Assembly: GCA_002477625.1 (NCBI GenBank)
Contig: DLQQ01000063.1
Coordinates: 1-37,874 of the forward strand
DNA length: 37,874 nucleotides
Source: Candidatus Arcticimaribacter sp. UBA7428
GTDB taxonomy: Bacteria > Bacteroidota > Bacteroidia > Flavobacteriales > Flavobacteriaceae
Direction of reading: 5' to 3'
A program made the translations under genes and the position numbers. Shown piece by piece: positions 1 to 8,332 of this stretch (the first letter of the stretch is position 1; each line of letters begins with the position of its first letter). Under the pieces are notes generated by a model. The model did not search any database and was not told where the DNA came from. It saw only the letters and a list, made by a program, of their open reading frames with translations.

Positions 1-720
1 TTTTATGAACTCGTGGTAGTGATCAATATAGGTGATATAGTCGAGTTGTTGTAGTACAAAGTGGCTGGGATCGTAGAGTATATTCACTCTTTTATGGTTC
101 CCTGTTGCTTTTAAAAAACGCTCAAAAGTAACCCCATCATGTAAGTCTTCTCCAGGATGAATCTCATAACAGAGGTCGACACCGTTGTCTTCGTAAACAT
201 CTAAAATTGGTAACCAGCGTTTGGCCAGTTCTTCGAAGCCCATTTCGACCAATCCTTTTGGGCGCTGTGGCCAGGGATGCCAGGTATGCCAGAGAAGTGA
301 ACCTGAAAAGGTAGCCGAAACATTGAGACCTAATCTACGACTAGCAATGGCCGCTTTCTTTACGGTTTCAATAGCCCACTCCGTTCTCGCCTTTGGATTG
401 TTCTTGTAGGCGTCCGGCGCAAAGTTATCAAACATCAAATCGTATGCTGAGTGAACTGCCACCAATTGTCCTTGTAAGTGTGTAGAAAGTTCGGTGATTT
501 CCAAGCCATAGGAGTTTACCTTTCCTTTAAGCTCATCGCAATAGGTTTGGCTTTCGGCAGCCTTGTCTAAATCAATTAGAAAGGTCTCCCAAGTGGGTAT
601 TTGAATTCCTTTATATCCCAAATCTGCAGCCCATTTGCACATACTGTCAAGTGAATTGAAGGGTGCATTTTGGTCTACGAATTGCGCTAAAAATATAGCG
701 GGTCCTTTTACTGTTTTCAT
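1..720 (-). CDS. TIM-barrel sugar isomerase/epimerase, C-terminus cut by window edge
   Basis: The 240 codons read from the start at 720 stay open to base 1, so the C-terminal part lies outside the window. The protein begins MKTVKGPAIFLAQFVDQ and resembles the xylose-isomerase-like (AP endonuclease 2) TIM-barrel family of sugar phosphate isomerases/epimerases. Two likely metal-ligand segments are visible: a Glu in CYEIHPGED and an Asp in ILYDPSHF. There is no signal peptide, so it is probably cytoplasmic, unlike the two other TIM-barrel proteins of this locus. It is the last visible gene of a four-gene minus-strand operon, 12 bases after the Gfo/Idh gene. The family acts on keto-sugars and inositols; the substrate here is unknown. 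Confidence 0.88.
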   Translation of the reverse strand, partial: MKTVKGPAIFLAQFVDQNAPFNSLDSMCKWAADLGYKGIQIPTWETFLIDLDKAAESQTYCDELKGKVNSYGLEITELSTHLQGQLVAVHSAYDLMFDNFAPDAYKNNPKARTEWAIETVKKAAIASRRLGLNVSATFSGSLLWHTWHPWPQRPKGLVEMGFEELAKRWLPILDVYEDNGVDLCYEIHPGEDLHDGVTFERFLKATGNHKRVNILYDPSHFVLQQLDYITYIDHYHEFIK

Positions 721-732
721 AAATCTATAATT

Positions 733-1866
733 TTATAAAGTAACCCATATGTTACCCTTGGCGTTTGAATCCAATACTTTTTCAATAAAAAGCATTCCCC
801 GAACCCCATCGTGTAGTGTTGGAAACGCTCCCTCATCATGAGGTTCATTCCGAAGTGCTTTGGCAACTCCGTTGTAAATATTCCCCATTGAATCAAAAAT
901 TCCTTCGGGATGTCCGGGAGGAATTTTACTGCCATCCAACGAAAACGCTGAGAGATAGTCGTGACCGGGTTTCAAAACCTGCATGGGTAAATCTTCCGTC
1001 AGGTGGATCAAAGCATTGGGGTTTTCTTGTTGCCATTTCAAGCTCCCTTTACTTCCATAAATTTGAACAGTAAAGTTGTTTTCTTCTGCAGTAGCAATTT
1101 GACTTGCTCGAATAACTCCTTTACAGTATTCAGACATGCGAATCAAAACCGTACCATCAACGTCTAGGCTGTTGTCCGGATAAAGCGTGTTGAGGTCAGC
1201 TAACAATTGTTTAACCTCCATCCCCGTGACATATTCTAGCATGTCAAAGGCGTGAGTACCAATATCTCCAATACAGCAACTCAACCCCCCTTTTTCAGGG
1301 TCTAAGCGCCATACTTTGGATCGTTCTTCTGGTTCATGAATCACAGGATTGATCCATCCTTGATAGTATTGTAAATCCACTTTCTGGATGGTTCCCAACA
1401 CCCCTCTGCGAATCATATCCTTCATTTGGCGCACCATAGGATATCCCGTATAGGTATAGGTAACCGCAAACACGGCCTGCTTTTCTTTTTGAATTGCCTC
1501 CAACTCTAGAGCTTCGGCATAGGTAGTTGTTAGTGGTTTTTCACAAATGACATTAAACCCATTCTCAAGCAATTTTTTTGCCATGGGGAAATGTAAAAAA
1601 TTGGGAGTTAAAACTGAGATGACCTCCATGCGCTGTTCTTTTGGCAACTTCAGTTCTTCTTCAATAAGCACATCGAAACTCGAATAAACTCGGTTTAACG
1701 GAATGCCTATGCGTTCGGCAAAACTATTGTTGTCCTCTAAATTGGGATTGAAGCAGCCACCAACCAATTGGTAGCGATCAAACATATTGGATGCGATTCT
1801 GTGTACAACTCCAATGAGGGAATCTCCCCCTCCTCCTAAAATTCCTAAGCGTATTTTATTACTCAA
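733..1866 (-). CDS. Gfo/Idh/MocA family NAD(P)-dependent sugar oxidoreductase
   Basis: This 377-residue protein has the family layout. An N-terminal Rossmann fold carries GGGGDSLIG at residues 11-19. The E-K-P signature is at 109-111, followed by a C-terminal alpha/beta domain. The segment DIGTHAFDMLEYVTG, near residue 200, carries the usual catalytic Asp/His region. No signal peptide is seen, so it should be cytoplasmic. Members oxidise or reduce sugars, inositols and 3-keto sugars with NAD(P). It is separated by 2 bases from the upstream transporter gene and by 12 from the downstream isomerase, so all are probably co-transcribed. An intracellular partner role, reducing or rearranging a keto-sugar made in the periplasm, fits the context but is inferred. 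Confidence 0.92.
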   Translation of the reverse strand: MSNKIRLGILGGGGDSLIGVVHRIASNMFDRYQLVGGCFNPNLEDNNSFAERIGIPLNRVYSSFDVLIEEELKLPKEQRMEVISVLTPNFLHFPMAKKLLENGFNVICEKPLTTTYAEALELEAIQKEKQAVFAVTYTYTGYPMVRQMKDMIRRGVLGTIQKVDLQYYQGWINPVIHEPEERSKVWRLDPEKGGLSCCIGDIGTHAFDMLEYVTGMEVKQLLADLNTLYPDNSLDVDGTVLIRMSEYCKGVIRASQIATAEENNFTVQIYGSKGSLKWQQENPNALIHLTEDLPMQVLKPGHDYLSAFSLDGSKIPPGHPEGIFDSMGNIYNGVAKALRNEPHDEGAFPTLHDGVRGMLFIEKVLDSNAKGNIWVTL

Positions 1867-1868
1867 TG

Positions 1869-3095
1869 TTATTCTTTTTTAAGTTCAATTATTTCATTTT
1901 TAAAAATCAGCATAAACAATACCATGACTCCTAACGCAAACGCTGCTGGGAGCATCCAGATTACTTCCCAATTATGGGTTCCATCGGCAAAAATATTTTG
2001 ATCTGATATTTTTCCAGCTACCCAAAACCCAACGAGCATTCCTACACCGTAGGTTGCTAAGGTAATCAATCCTTGAGCGGCACTTTTTATTTTTTCACCG
2101 GCTTTAAAGTCGGTATAGATCTGACCCGACACAAAGAAAAAGTCATAGCAAATCCCATGCAATGCAATTCCGATGATCAGCATAAAGGCTTGCTCGCCCG
2201 CATTCCCATAAGCAAACAGCGTATACCGAACTGCCCAGGCTAACATCCCAACCAACAAGGTTTTTTTGAATCCAAACTTCTTAAAAAAGAAGGGGAGAAG
2301 GAGCATAAAGAGGACTTCGCTTATTTGCCCTAAGGTCATTTTACCCGTTGGATTTTCCATCCCCAGTTCCACTAAAAATGGATTCGCTTGTTGGTAATAA
2401 AACGCCAACGGAATACAAATTAAAATTGAAGTGATGAAGAACATAAGAAAGTTACGGTCTTTTAAAAGTTTAAGTGCATCTAGTCCAAGAATGTCCGAAA
2501 CACGAGCAGCACCCTCAGATTGAGATGGGGGTGTTTTGGGAAGCGTAAAACTGATAAGACCAAGAATTAAAGAAGCAACAGCAACCATAGTAAAGGTATT
2601 GCTCAAAGCTCCTTGACTGATGGATTCCGTAGAATCCCATTGGAAGTAGCTAATCAATAAGCCTGCGATAATCCAACCGATGGTTCCAAAAACCCGGATG
2701 ATTGAAAATTCTTTTGCGGGATCTTTCATTTGGAAAAAAGAAACAGAATTCACTAAGGCAAGGGTAGGCATATAGGCTACCATATAAGCAAATACAAGAG
2801 GGTAGAAGGCCTCAAAAGAAGTTGCTTGTGACATAAAATACATCAAGCCAGCTCCAATAAGATGCAATACCCCTAAGATTTTTTCAGCATTAAAATACCG
2901 ATCGGCAATCAATCCGATGAAGAATGGTGCGATGATGGCTCCCCAAGATTGGGTCGAAAAAGCCATTCCTGTTTCGGCACCAGATGCACCTAAGTTATTT
3001 CCTAAAAAAGTTCCCAAGGTTACGAACCATCCTCCCCAGATAAAAAACTGGAGAAACATCATTAGGGATAGTTGAAATTTTATTTTCGTCTTCAT
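1869..3095 (-). CDS. MFS transporter, nucleoside:H+ symporter (NHS)-like family
   Basis: A 408-residue, strongly hydrophobic protein with about twelve predicted membrane helices. It begins MKTKIKFQLSLMMFLQFFIWG, and an FIGLIADRYF loop matches the conserved MFS loop 2-3 region. Overall similarity is to the NupG/XapB-like nucleoside:H+ symporter branch, which in Bacteroidota often sits beside Gfo/Idh and sugar isomerase genes and may carry sugars rather than nucleosides. It is the second gene of the operon, 14 bases after the exported isomerase gene and 2 before the Gfo/Idh gene. This position suggests that it imports the oxidised sugar. Family call is firm; substrate is inferred from neighbours. 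Confidence 0.87.
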   Translation of the reverse strand: MKTKIKFQLSLMMFLQFFIWGGWFVTLGTFLGNNLGASGAETGMAFSTQSWGAIIAPFFIGLIADRYFNAEKILGVLHLIGAGLMYFMSQATSFEAFYPLVFAYMVAYMPTLALVNSVSFFQMKDPAKEFSIIRVFGTIGWIIAGLLISYFQWDSTESISQGALSNTFTMVAVASLILGLISFTLPKTPPSQSEGAARVSDILGLDALKLLKDRNFLMFFITSILICIPLAFYYQQANPFLVELGMENPTGKMTLGQISEVLFMLLLPFFFKKFGFKKTLLVGMLAWAVRYTLFAYGNAGEQAFMLIIGIALHGICYDFFFVSGQIYTDFKAGEKIKSAAQGLITLATYGVGMLVGFWVAGKISDQNIFADGTHNWEVIWMLPAAFALGVMVLFMLIFKNEIIELKKE

Positions 3096-3109
3096 AAAAA
3101 TTTGTTTGG

Positions 3110-4096
3110 TTAGCTTAACTCTTGAGCTGTTTTAATTAATAGATTTTTCGTAGCCAAAATACCAGCTTCTTCGCTCAGTACTTTTCCTTCGTACTCCACA
3201 CCAATATAGCCGCTAAATCCAGCATTTTTAACAATTTGTATCATGCGTTTGTAATCGGTATGGGTTTCGTTTCCTGCAGCGTCAAAGTCATGAGACTTGG
3301 CACTGACCGCAAAGGCTCGAGGCATAAGTTCTTCAACTCCTTGATAACGATCATATTCTTTAACGCATGCTGAATCCCATCGAGCTCCTCCTGCACGTTC
3401 CAAACAGAAATTTCCAAAATCAGGAAGTGTTCCACAGTTGGGGAGGTTTACCTCATTGAGAACCTGCATAAGCAAACCGGCATCGGATGACAAATAACCA
3501 TGGTTTTCGACCATTATATTAATGTTGAACGCTGCTGCATAGGTCCCCAGCGCTAAAAGACTTTCTTTGGAGTTTTCTGCCCATGCTTCTGGATCTGTAA
3601 CACCGAAAAGGTTGATGCGAATTGAATGACACCCTAAAGCAGCAGCAGTTTCTACCCATTTGTGGTGATTAATTACCCCTTTTTTTCTTTCTATATCCGA
3701 TGAAACGGCTAAATCTCCTTCACCATCAATCATGATCAAAAGATTCTTCATCCCATGCATTGCTGCTTTTTCATTACTCTTTTTAATGAAGTTTGCATGC
3801 GCGGCCGCCTGATTATCAGACTTAGTAACATCGGTGTACAGTTGACTTACATATTCTAAGCCTTCAAAACCAAGTTCATGTGATTTCGCTGCAAAAGCAT
3901 AGGGATCCATACTGCCACCACGAATTGCTTGGTTCAGTGACCACTGCGCTAAGGACAGTTTGAAAAAAGGTTCTGTTATTAGTCCGTTTGAGAGTGGGGA
4001 ACGTGCCACTTGAAGGTTGTTACATGCATAGGCTCCTACTGTAGTGAGGCCAAGCCCTACAACTGCGCTTTTCATAATAAAGTTTCTTCTTTTCAT
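3110..4096 (-). CDS. Exported TIM-barrel sugar isomerase/epimerase-like protein
   Basis: I chose the ATG at 4096, giving MKRRNFIMKSAVVGLG, a twin-arginine-like signal; an in-frame ATG at 4168 would place 24 extra polar residues before the arginines. A Cys follows the hydrophobic stretch (GAYAC), but it is a poor lipobox. The mature part is an AP-endonuclease-2-type TIM barrel with likely metal ligands in MVENHGY (Glu), LPDFGNF (Asp), AKSHDFD (His) and IGVEYEG (Glu), a complete set. It is the first gene of the minus-strand operon and faces the GMC dehydrogenase genes across a shared control region. A periplasmic step on an oxidised sugar is plausible; the reaction is unknown. Confidence 0.87.
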   Translation of the reverse strand: MKRRNFIMKSAVVGLGLTTVGAYACNNLQVARSPLSNGLITEPFFKLSLAQWSLNQAIRGGSMDPYAFAAKSHELGFEGLEYVSQLYTDVTKSDNQAAAHANFIKKSNEKAAMHGMKNLLIMIDGEGDLAVSSDIERKKGVINHHKWVETAAALGCHSIRINLFGVTDPEAWAENSKESLLALGTYAAAFNINIMVENHGYLSSDAGLLMQVLNEVNLPNCGTLPDFGNFCLERAGGARWDSACVKEYDRYQGVEELMPRAFAVSAKSHDFDAAGNETHTDYKRMIQIVKNAGFSGYIGVEYEGKVLSEEAGILATKNLLIKTAQELS

Positions 4097-4187
4097 AATC
4101 CTGGTTTGTTTGTTGTTGTTTGTATCTGAGTCAGCAAAGGCTGATTTTTTTATTTTAAAAGAGCTCATTTTGAATTGAATATAAACT

Positions 4188-4195
4188 CAAACCTA
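4188..4195 (-). promoter_or_regulatory. Candidate -7 box (TAGGTTTG) for the minus-strand sugar operon
   Basis: On the minus strand TAGGTTTG matches the Bacteroidota -7 consensus TAnnTTTG fully. I find no TTG at the usual 17-23 base distance upstream, so the promoter call is tentative. Transcription from here would give a leader of roughly 90 bases to the ATG at 4096. Confidence 0.4.
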
Positions 4196-4248
4196 ATCTA
4201 CCACTATTCGTTTTCTTAACTGATTTTTAATTTGTTGGATAGCATATT

Positions 4249-4270
4249 TTTAAAACGAAAACGTTTTAAA
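4249..4270. promoter_or_regulatory. Inverted repeat, candidate operator between divergent sugar operons
   Basis: Arms TTTAAAACG (4249-4257) and CGTTTTAAA (4262-4270) are perfect inverted copies separated by AAAA. The right part also contains the 10-base palindrome AAAACGTTTT at 4258-4267. A central CG flanked by A and T tracts is common in LacI-family operators, and the site lies between the divergent isomerase and GMC genes. The regulator is not in the window. The DNA-level symmetry is certain; its function is inferred. Confidence 0.5.
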
Positions 4271-4357
4271 TTACATTTATGTTTAAATCTAACTAAAAAG
4301 ATGCGTTATTCACAATCTTTGTATCTATATTTATTGTATCTCAAAAAATACTTTAAC

Positions 4358-6064
4358 ATGAACACAAATGATAATACAACCGAATTCGACGCCATCGTTG
4401 TTGGGACGGGAATTAGCGGCGGTTGGGCTGCAAAAGAATTAACCGAAAAAGGGTTGAAAACTCTTGTCCTTGAAAGGGGTAGGATGGTCAAACATATTGA
4501 AGATTACCCAACCATGAATAAAGATCCATGGGATTTCCCTCACGGAGATGTCATTACCCAAGAAACTAAAGAAAGACAACCAAAACAAAGTAGAACGGGC
4601 TATACTACCCGCGAATCTTTAAAACACTTTTTTGTAGATGATATTGATCATCCTTATAATGAAGAAAAACAATTTGACTGGTGTCGAGGCTATCACGTTG
4701 GTGGTCGATCACTTATGTGGGGACGTCAAAGTTATCGCCGTGGTGATGTTGATTTTGAAGCGAATGCAAAAGAAGGCATTGCCATTGACTGGCCGATCCG
4801 ATACGAAGATATCGCACCCTGGTACAGCTATGTTGAACTTCATATAGGAATTAGTGGCGAAAGTCTTTCTTTACCGCAACTTCCCGATAGTGAGTTTTTA
4901 AAGCCTATGGAATTGACCTGCGTGGAAGACCATTTGAAGGGATCCATTGCCGATCAATATACCGACCGTCTTTTAACGATCGGACGTGTTGCTCACATCA
5001 CAGAAGGAACCAAACCAGGCGCAGGAAGAATTACCTGTCAGCATCGAAATCGATGCGCTAGAGGATGTCCTTTTGGGGCCTACTTTAGTAGTAACTCCTC
5101 TACACTTCCAATGGCAGAAGAAACAGGGAACATGACTATGAAAACGAATGCCGTAGTGCATGAAGTACTCTATGATCCTGAAACCAAACGTGCAACTGGA
5201 GTCCGTGTTATTGATGCAATAACGAAAGAGACTACCGAATATAAAGCCAAAGTGATTTTCTTGTGTGCCTCTGCGGTTGCAAGTACTTCGATCTTAATGC
5301 AATCTAAATCGGCTGCTTTTCCAAATGGAATGGGGAATGCTTCTGGAGAATTAGGTCACAACCTGATGGATCATCACTTTCAAGTAGGTGCTCGCGCCGA
5401 TGTTGAAGGATATGAAGATCAATATTATACAGGCAGAAGAGCCAATGGTGTCTTTATACCGCGCTTTAGAAACCTAGGAGGAAGTACCAATCAAAAAGAC
5501 TTTTTGAGAGGCTATGGATACCAAGGTGGTGGTAGTCGAGGCTCTTGGACTGAAAACGTAAAAGAGATGGCCTATGGGCCTGAATTTAAAGAAGCAATTC
5601 TCAACCCAGGTGGATGGACCATCGGTCTGAATGGTTTTGGAGAAGTTTTACCTTATCACGAAAACAAAATGGTGTTGGATTACGACAAACTAGACCAATG
5701 GGGTCTTCCTACCGTTACTTTTGACGCAACTCTTTTTGAAAACGAATTGAATATGCGAAAAGACATGAAGACACAAGCCATGGAGATGTTAGATAATGCT
5801 GGATTCAAAAATGTTTCTGGATATGACAGCGATTATCATTTAGGTTTAGGGATTCATGAAATGGGAACTGCTCGAATGGGACGTGACCCTAAAACTTCAG
5901 TTCTTAATGGAAACAACCAATTGCACGAAGTACCCAATGTATTTGTTACCGATGGTGCTGCAATGACTTCTGCAGGGAATGTAAATCCTTCGCTAACCTA
6001 TATGGCATTGACCGCAAGAGCAGTAGATTTTGCTGTAAGAGAATTAAAAAAAATGAACCTTTAA
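4358..6064 (+). CDS. GMC-family FAD-dependent sugar dehydrogenase, catalytic subunit
   Basis: The ATG at 4358 gives a 568-residue protein that starts just before the FAD-binding fold (GTGISGG, residues 16-22); the frame is open 42 codons further up, but that part is low-quality sequence. The GMC C-terminal signature is present: HEMGTARMG with the likely catalytic His at 500, and GNVNPSLTYMALTARA with Asn at 541/543. A cysteine cluster C-x5-C-x3-C (227, 233, 237), followed by P-F-G-A, resembles the iron-sulphur region of respiratory FAD-glucose dehydrogenases. There is no signal peptide of its own. The next gene encodes a Tat-signal small subunit, 11 bases away, so export as a folded hitch-hiker complex is likely. 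It probably oxidises a sugar or glycoside (for example at C3) and passes electrons to a cytochrome. Confidence 0.93.
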   Translation: MNTNDNTTEFDAIVVGTGISGGWAAKELTEKGLKTLVLERGRMVKHIEDYPTMNKDPWDFPHGDVITQETKERQPKQSRTGYTTRESLKHFFVDDIDHPYNEEKQFDWCRGYHVGGRSLMWGRQSYRRGDVDFEANAKEGIAIDWPIRYEDIAPWYSYVELHIGISGESLSLPQLPDSEFLKPMELTCVEDHLKGSIADQYTDRLLTIGRVAHITEGTKPGAGRITCQHRNRCARGCPFGAYFSSNSSTLPMAEETGNMTMKTNAVVHEVLYDPETKRATGVRVIDAITKETTEYKAKVIFLCASAVASTSILMQSKSAAFPNGMGNASGELGHNLMDHHFQVGARADVEGYEDQYYTGRRANGVFIPRFRNLGGSTNQKDFLRGYGYQGGGSRGSWTENVKEMAYGPEFKEAILNPGGWTIGLNGFGEVLPYHENKMVLDYDKLDQWGLPTVTFDATLFENELNMRKDMKTQAMEMLDNAGFKNVSGYDSDYHLGLGIHEMGTARMGRDPKTSVLNGNNQLHEVPNVFVTDGAAMTSAGNVNPSLTYMALTARAVDFAVRELKKMNL

Positions 6065-6075
6065 AAGCCTAGATC

Positions 6076-6720
6076 ATGCAAAGAAGAACCGCATTAAAAA
6101 ATATTGGACTTTCGTTTGGAGCACTAACCTTAAGTTCAACAGTTGTAAGTTTATTTGAAAGTTGTCAAACTGCAGCAGCAGCTTGGGCTCCTGAATTTTT
6201 TACTCCTGAACAAGCAGGATTTGTCAGCAAAGTAATTGACGTAATGTTGCCAACTACCATAACCCCGGGTGCAAACGATTTGAATCTTACGCAGTTTATG
6301 GACGGCTATATGCAACATGTTGCCAGCCCTGAAGATCGAACTTTTGCCCAGATGGCTTTACCAATCGTATCTAAACTTACCCTCGAAACTGCCGGTAAAA
6401 CGGAAGTAGCAGACATAACAAACGAAGATGTTGACGTTCAACTGAATCGTTTTTTAAGAGCCGATGAAGCCACTCAAGAGGCAAGAGGCAAAGCATTTGA
6501 CACCTGGGCGGAGGCAATGAAAAAAGGAGAAACTCCTGCTGTGCCCGAAGAAGGAGCTGCTCAAGTAATGATTAATAGCTTGAGAAGTTTAGCAGTATTT
6601 GCCTTCAAAAATTCTGAAGTAATCGGAGAAACCGTTCTGGCTTATGCTCCTGTTCCAGGAGAACAAAAAGGATGTATATCCATAGAAGAAGCAACTGGCG
6701 GAAGAGCTTGGTCACTATAA
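6076..6720 (+). CDS. Gluconate 2-dehydrogenase subunit 3 family protein, Tat-exported small subunit
   Basis: A 214-residue protein beginning MQRRTALKNIGLSFGALTLS: two arginines followed by a hydrophobic stretch give a Tat-type signal, with a Cys at residue 30. The mature part has the features of the Gluconate_2-dh3 family (EFFTPEQAGFVSKVIDVMLP near residue 40), the small subunit of membrane-linked GMC dehydrogenases. In known complexes this subunit is needed for maturation and export of the flavoprotein. It lies 11 bases after the GMC gene and so belongs to the same transcript. The 3' end faces the cytochrome gene with a gap of 16 bases. Confidence 0.92.
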   Translation: MQRRTALKNIGLSFGALTLSSTVVSLFESCQTAAAAWAPEFFTPEQAGFVSKVIDVMLPTTITPGANDLNLTQFMDGYMQHVASPEDRTFAQMALPIVSKLTLETAGKTEVADITNEDVDVQLNRFLRADEATQEARGKAFDTWAEAMKKGETPAVPEEGAAQVMINSLRSLAVFAFKNSEVIGETVLAYAPVPGEQKGCISIEEATGGRAWSL

Positions 6721-6736
6721 GTTTAGTGCTTTGTTC

Positions 6737-7213
6737 CTAGAGTGTTCTTAGGTATTCTGCAATGGCACGTGCTTCTTCTTCACTCAGGTTCTGATTGAGC
6801 ATTTGAATGTTGTTGTATTCTTTTAAAAGCGCACTAGCAATCGGGTCTTTTTTGAGCATTTCTGTTGGATTCAAAAGGATGTTCATAACCCATTCTGGTG
6901 ACCTTCTTTCGTAAATACCCTGCATTGCTGGACCGATCAGTTTGGCATTGGTTTTATGACAAGCGGTACACTTTTGCTTAAAAGCAGTTGCACCTTGTGC
7001 AACCAATTCTTCATTGATACTGTCATCAAAACGCATCGACTTGATTGGACCAATTCCTTTATTTGATAGGTCAATTGGAGTAGATTCTTTTTTAGAAATA
7101 GTTTTGCTTTCTTCGGTTTTTGTTCGATTGTATTCAAAACCTTTTTTCTTTTCTTCACCACCACCACAGGCAGTTAGTACGCTAGTAAACAGTATAAGTA
7201 TTGTTTTTTTCAT
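6737..7213 (-). CDS. Lipoprotein c-type cytochrome, mono-haem
   Basis: The 158-residue protein starts MKKTILILFTSVLTACGGG, a lipoprotein signal with the lipid-bearing Cys at 16. A charged linker of about 50 residues follows, then a class I cytochrome c domain. The haem site is CTACH (Cys82, Cys85, His86) and the probable axial ligand is Met138 in NNIQMLNQ. GPAMQGIYERR and the C-terminal helix EEARAIAEYL are typical of the fold. It is convergent with the GMC small-subunit gene and has its own promoter. Its likely job is to take electrons from the dehydrogenase and pass them to the terminal oxidase; the pairing is inferred from position. Confidence 0.92.
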   Translation of the reverse strand: MKKTILILFTSVLTACGGGEEKKKGFEYNRTKTEESKTISKKESTPIDLSNKGIGPIKSMRFDDSINEELVAQGATAFKQKCTACHKTNAKLIGPAMQGIYERRSPEWVMNILLNPTEMLKKDPIASALLKEYNNIQMLNQNLSEEEARAIAEYLRTL

Positions 7214-7231
7214 TTGATTTAAATTCTTCTT

Positions 7232-7262
7232 TAAATGTAATACGCTTCAATAAACTATGCAA
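7232..7262 (-). promoter_or_regulatory. Promoter of the cytochrome gene
   Basis: Read on the minus strand: TTG at 7262-7260, a 20-base spacer, then TACATTTA at 7239-7232. This matches the flavobacterial pattern TTG-N17-23-TAnnTTTG except for the last base. The box lies 18 bases before the ATG at 7213. Confidence 0.55.
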
Positions 7263-7368
7263 CTTATTTCAGGAATTGTGACCCCGAAAGTGATGCTATT
7301 CGGTTGAGGAGATTTTTTAGGAGCACAAACCGTCATCTTAAGCCTAGCTCGTTGGATAAACGAAACAT

Positions 7369-8262
7369 TTATAGATATTGTTGAAGCTCTTTTTTGAAGT
7401 AATTTGCGCTTATGGCAGCGCTTTCTTTGGAGTTGACAGCATAATTACCACCCTGTTCTATATAAAAGAATTCCAATCCAGACGCAACAGGATCGGGAAG
7501 GACCTCGTGGTAGTTGATGGATCCATTTCCTAGCTCAGAATAATCACGTGTAATTTTGTCCATGTCTTTGATGTGCCACATCACATAACGTCCTGGATGC
7601 GCTGCAACCAATTCTTTAGGGGTATAATTACCTGCATGCATTACCCAATACAGATCCATTTGGAATTTCACATATTCAGGATCTGTTTCGTTTAGGATGA
7701 TTTCAAAGCCATGGGTGCCGCCATAGTCTTTGAATTCATAACCGTGGTTGTGATATGCAAATCCTAGACCAGCCTGAGTAACTTGTTTTCCAATTAAATT
7801 GAGTTTATGGGGCATTAATTTGTAGCTCTCTAGGTTACGCTGTTCAGGTTCAATAAACGGCCAAGTGATGTATTTGCTGTTTACCGCTTTGGCTCCTACA
7901 ATACAGCGATCTACATAGCGTTTTAGAGCGTCATCGGATTGCATTATAAAAGGTGCAAATCCATAATGACCAGAAGTAACAGTCAGCTCTAGGTCTTCAA
8001 GGATATGGTTTAATTCCGAGGCGCTAAACCCATAAAACATATTTTTTTCGGCCTCATAGCCATAGGTTTCAAAATCCTGATAGCCCATAGCTTTGAGTGC
8101 TTTTAGAGTAGCGACTGGGTTCTTTGCCATCTCGTCTCGGATGGAATACAATTGATATCCCAACTTGTATTTGGGGGGTTTTAAAGTTGAAAAACTAACT
8201 AAGGGAAGCATTGCTGCCCCACCGATAATCCCAGCGTTTTGTATAAATGTTTTTCTGTCCAT
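7369..8262 (-). CDS. Exported TIM-barrel sugar isomerase/epimerase-like protein
   Basis: A 297-residue protein beginning MDRKTFIQNAGIIGGAAMLP, a signal sequence with only one arginine pair-like position, so Sec or weak Tat. The mature part is an AP-endonuclease-2-type TIM barrel. Likely ligands are in YHNHGYEF (about 170-177), MDLYWVMHAG (about 203-212), WHIKDMD (about 229) and YIEQGG (about 267-272). The first site has HNH where the other exported paralogue has ENHGY, so the two probably act on different substrates. It is a single-gene unit with its own promoter, between the cytochrome and a Coq4-like gene. I infer that it belongs to the same sugar pathway. Confidence 0.88.
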   Translation of the reverse strand: MDRKTFIQNAGIIGGAAMLPLVSFSTLKPPKYKLGYQLYSIRDEMAKNPVATLKALKAMGYQDFETYGYEAEKNMFYGFSASELNHILEDLELTVTSGHYGFAPFIMQSDDALKRYVDRCIVGAKAVNSKYITWPFIEPEQRNLESYKLMPHKLNLIGKQVTQAGLGFAYHNHGYEFKDYGGTHGFEIILNETDPEYVKFQMDLYWVMHAGNYTPKELVAAHPGRYVMWHIKDMDKITRDYSELGNGSINYHEVLPDPVASGLEFFYIEQGGNYAVNSKESAAISANYFKKELQQYL

Positions 8263-8266
8263 ATAC

Positions 8267-8295
8267 TAAATGTACAAAAAAGGATTTAGCCGCAA
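8267..8295 (-). promoter_or_regulatory. Promoter of the exported isomerase gene, box almost touching the ATG
   Basis: On the minus strand TTG (8295-8293), an 18-base spacer and TACATTTA (8274-8267) fit the flavobacterial promoter pattern with one mismatch. Only four bases separate the box from the ATG at 8262, so the mRNA would be leaderless or nearly so. Confidence 0.5.
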
Positions 8296-8332
8296 CACCC
8301 TTTCTGATTAAGCGGAGTTTTTTATGCAACCT

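Noticed and set aside
717..1073. ORFs on both strands around 717-1073
   Set aside because: They are shadows of the Gfo/Idh gene in other frames, without family similarity.
4232..4357. 42-codon N-terminal extension of the GMC gene
   Set aside because: It covers the inverted repeat and promoter-like sequence, is not family-like, and the ATG at 4358 directly precedes the FAD-binding fold.
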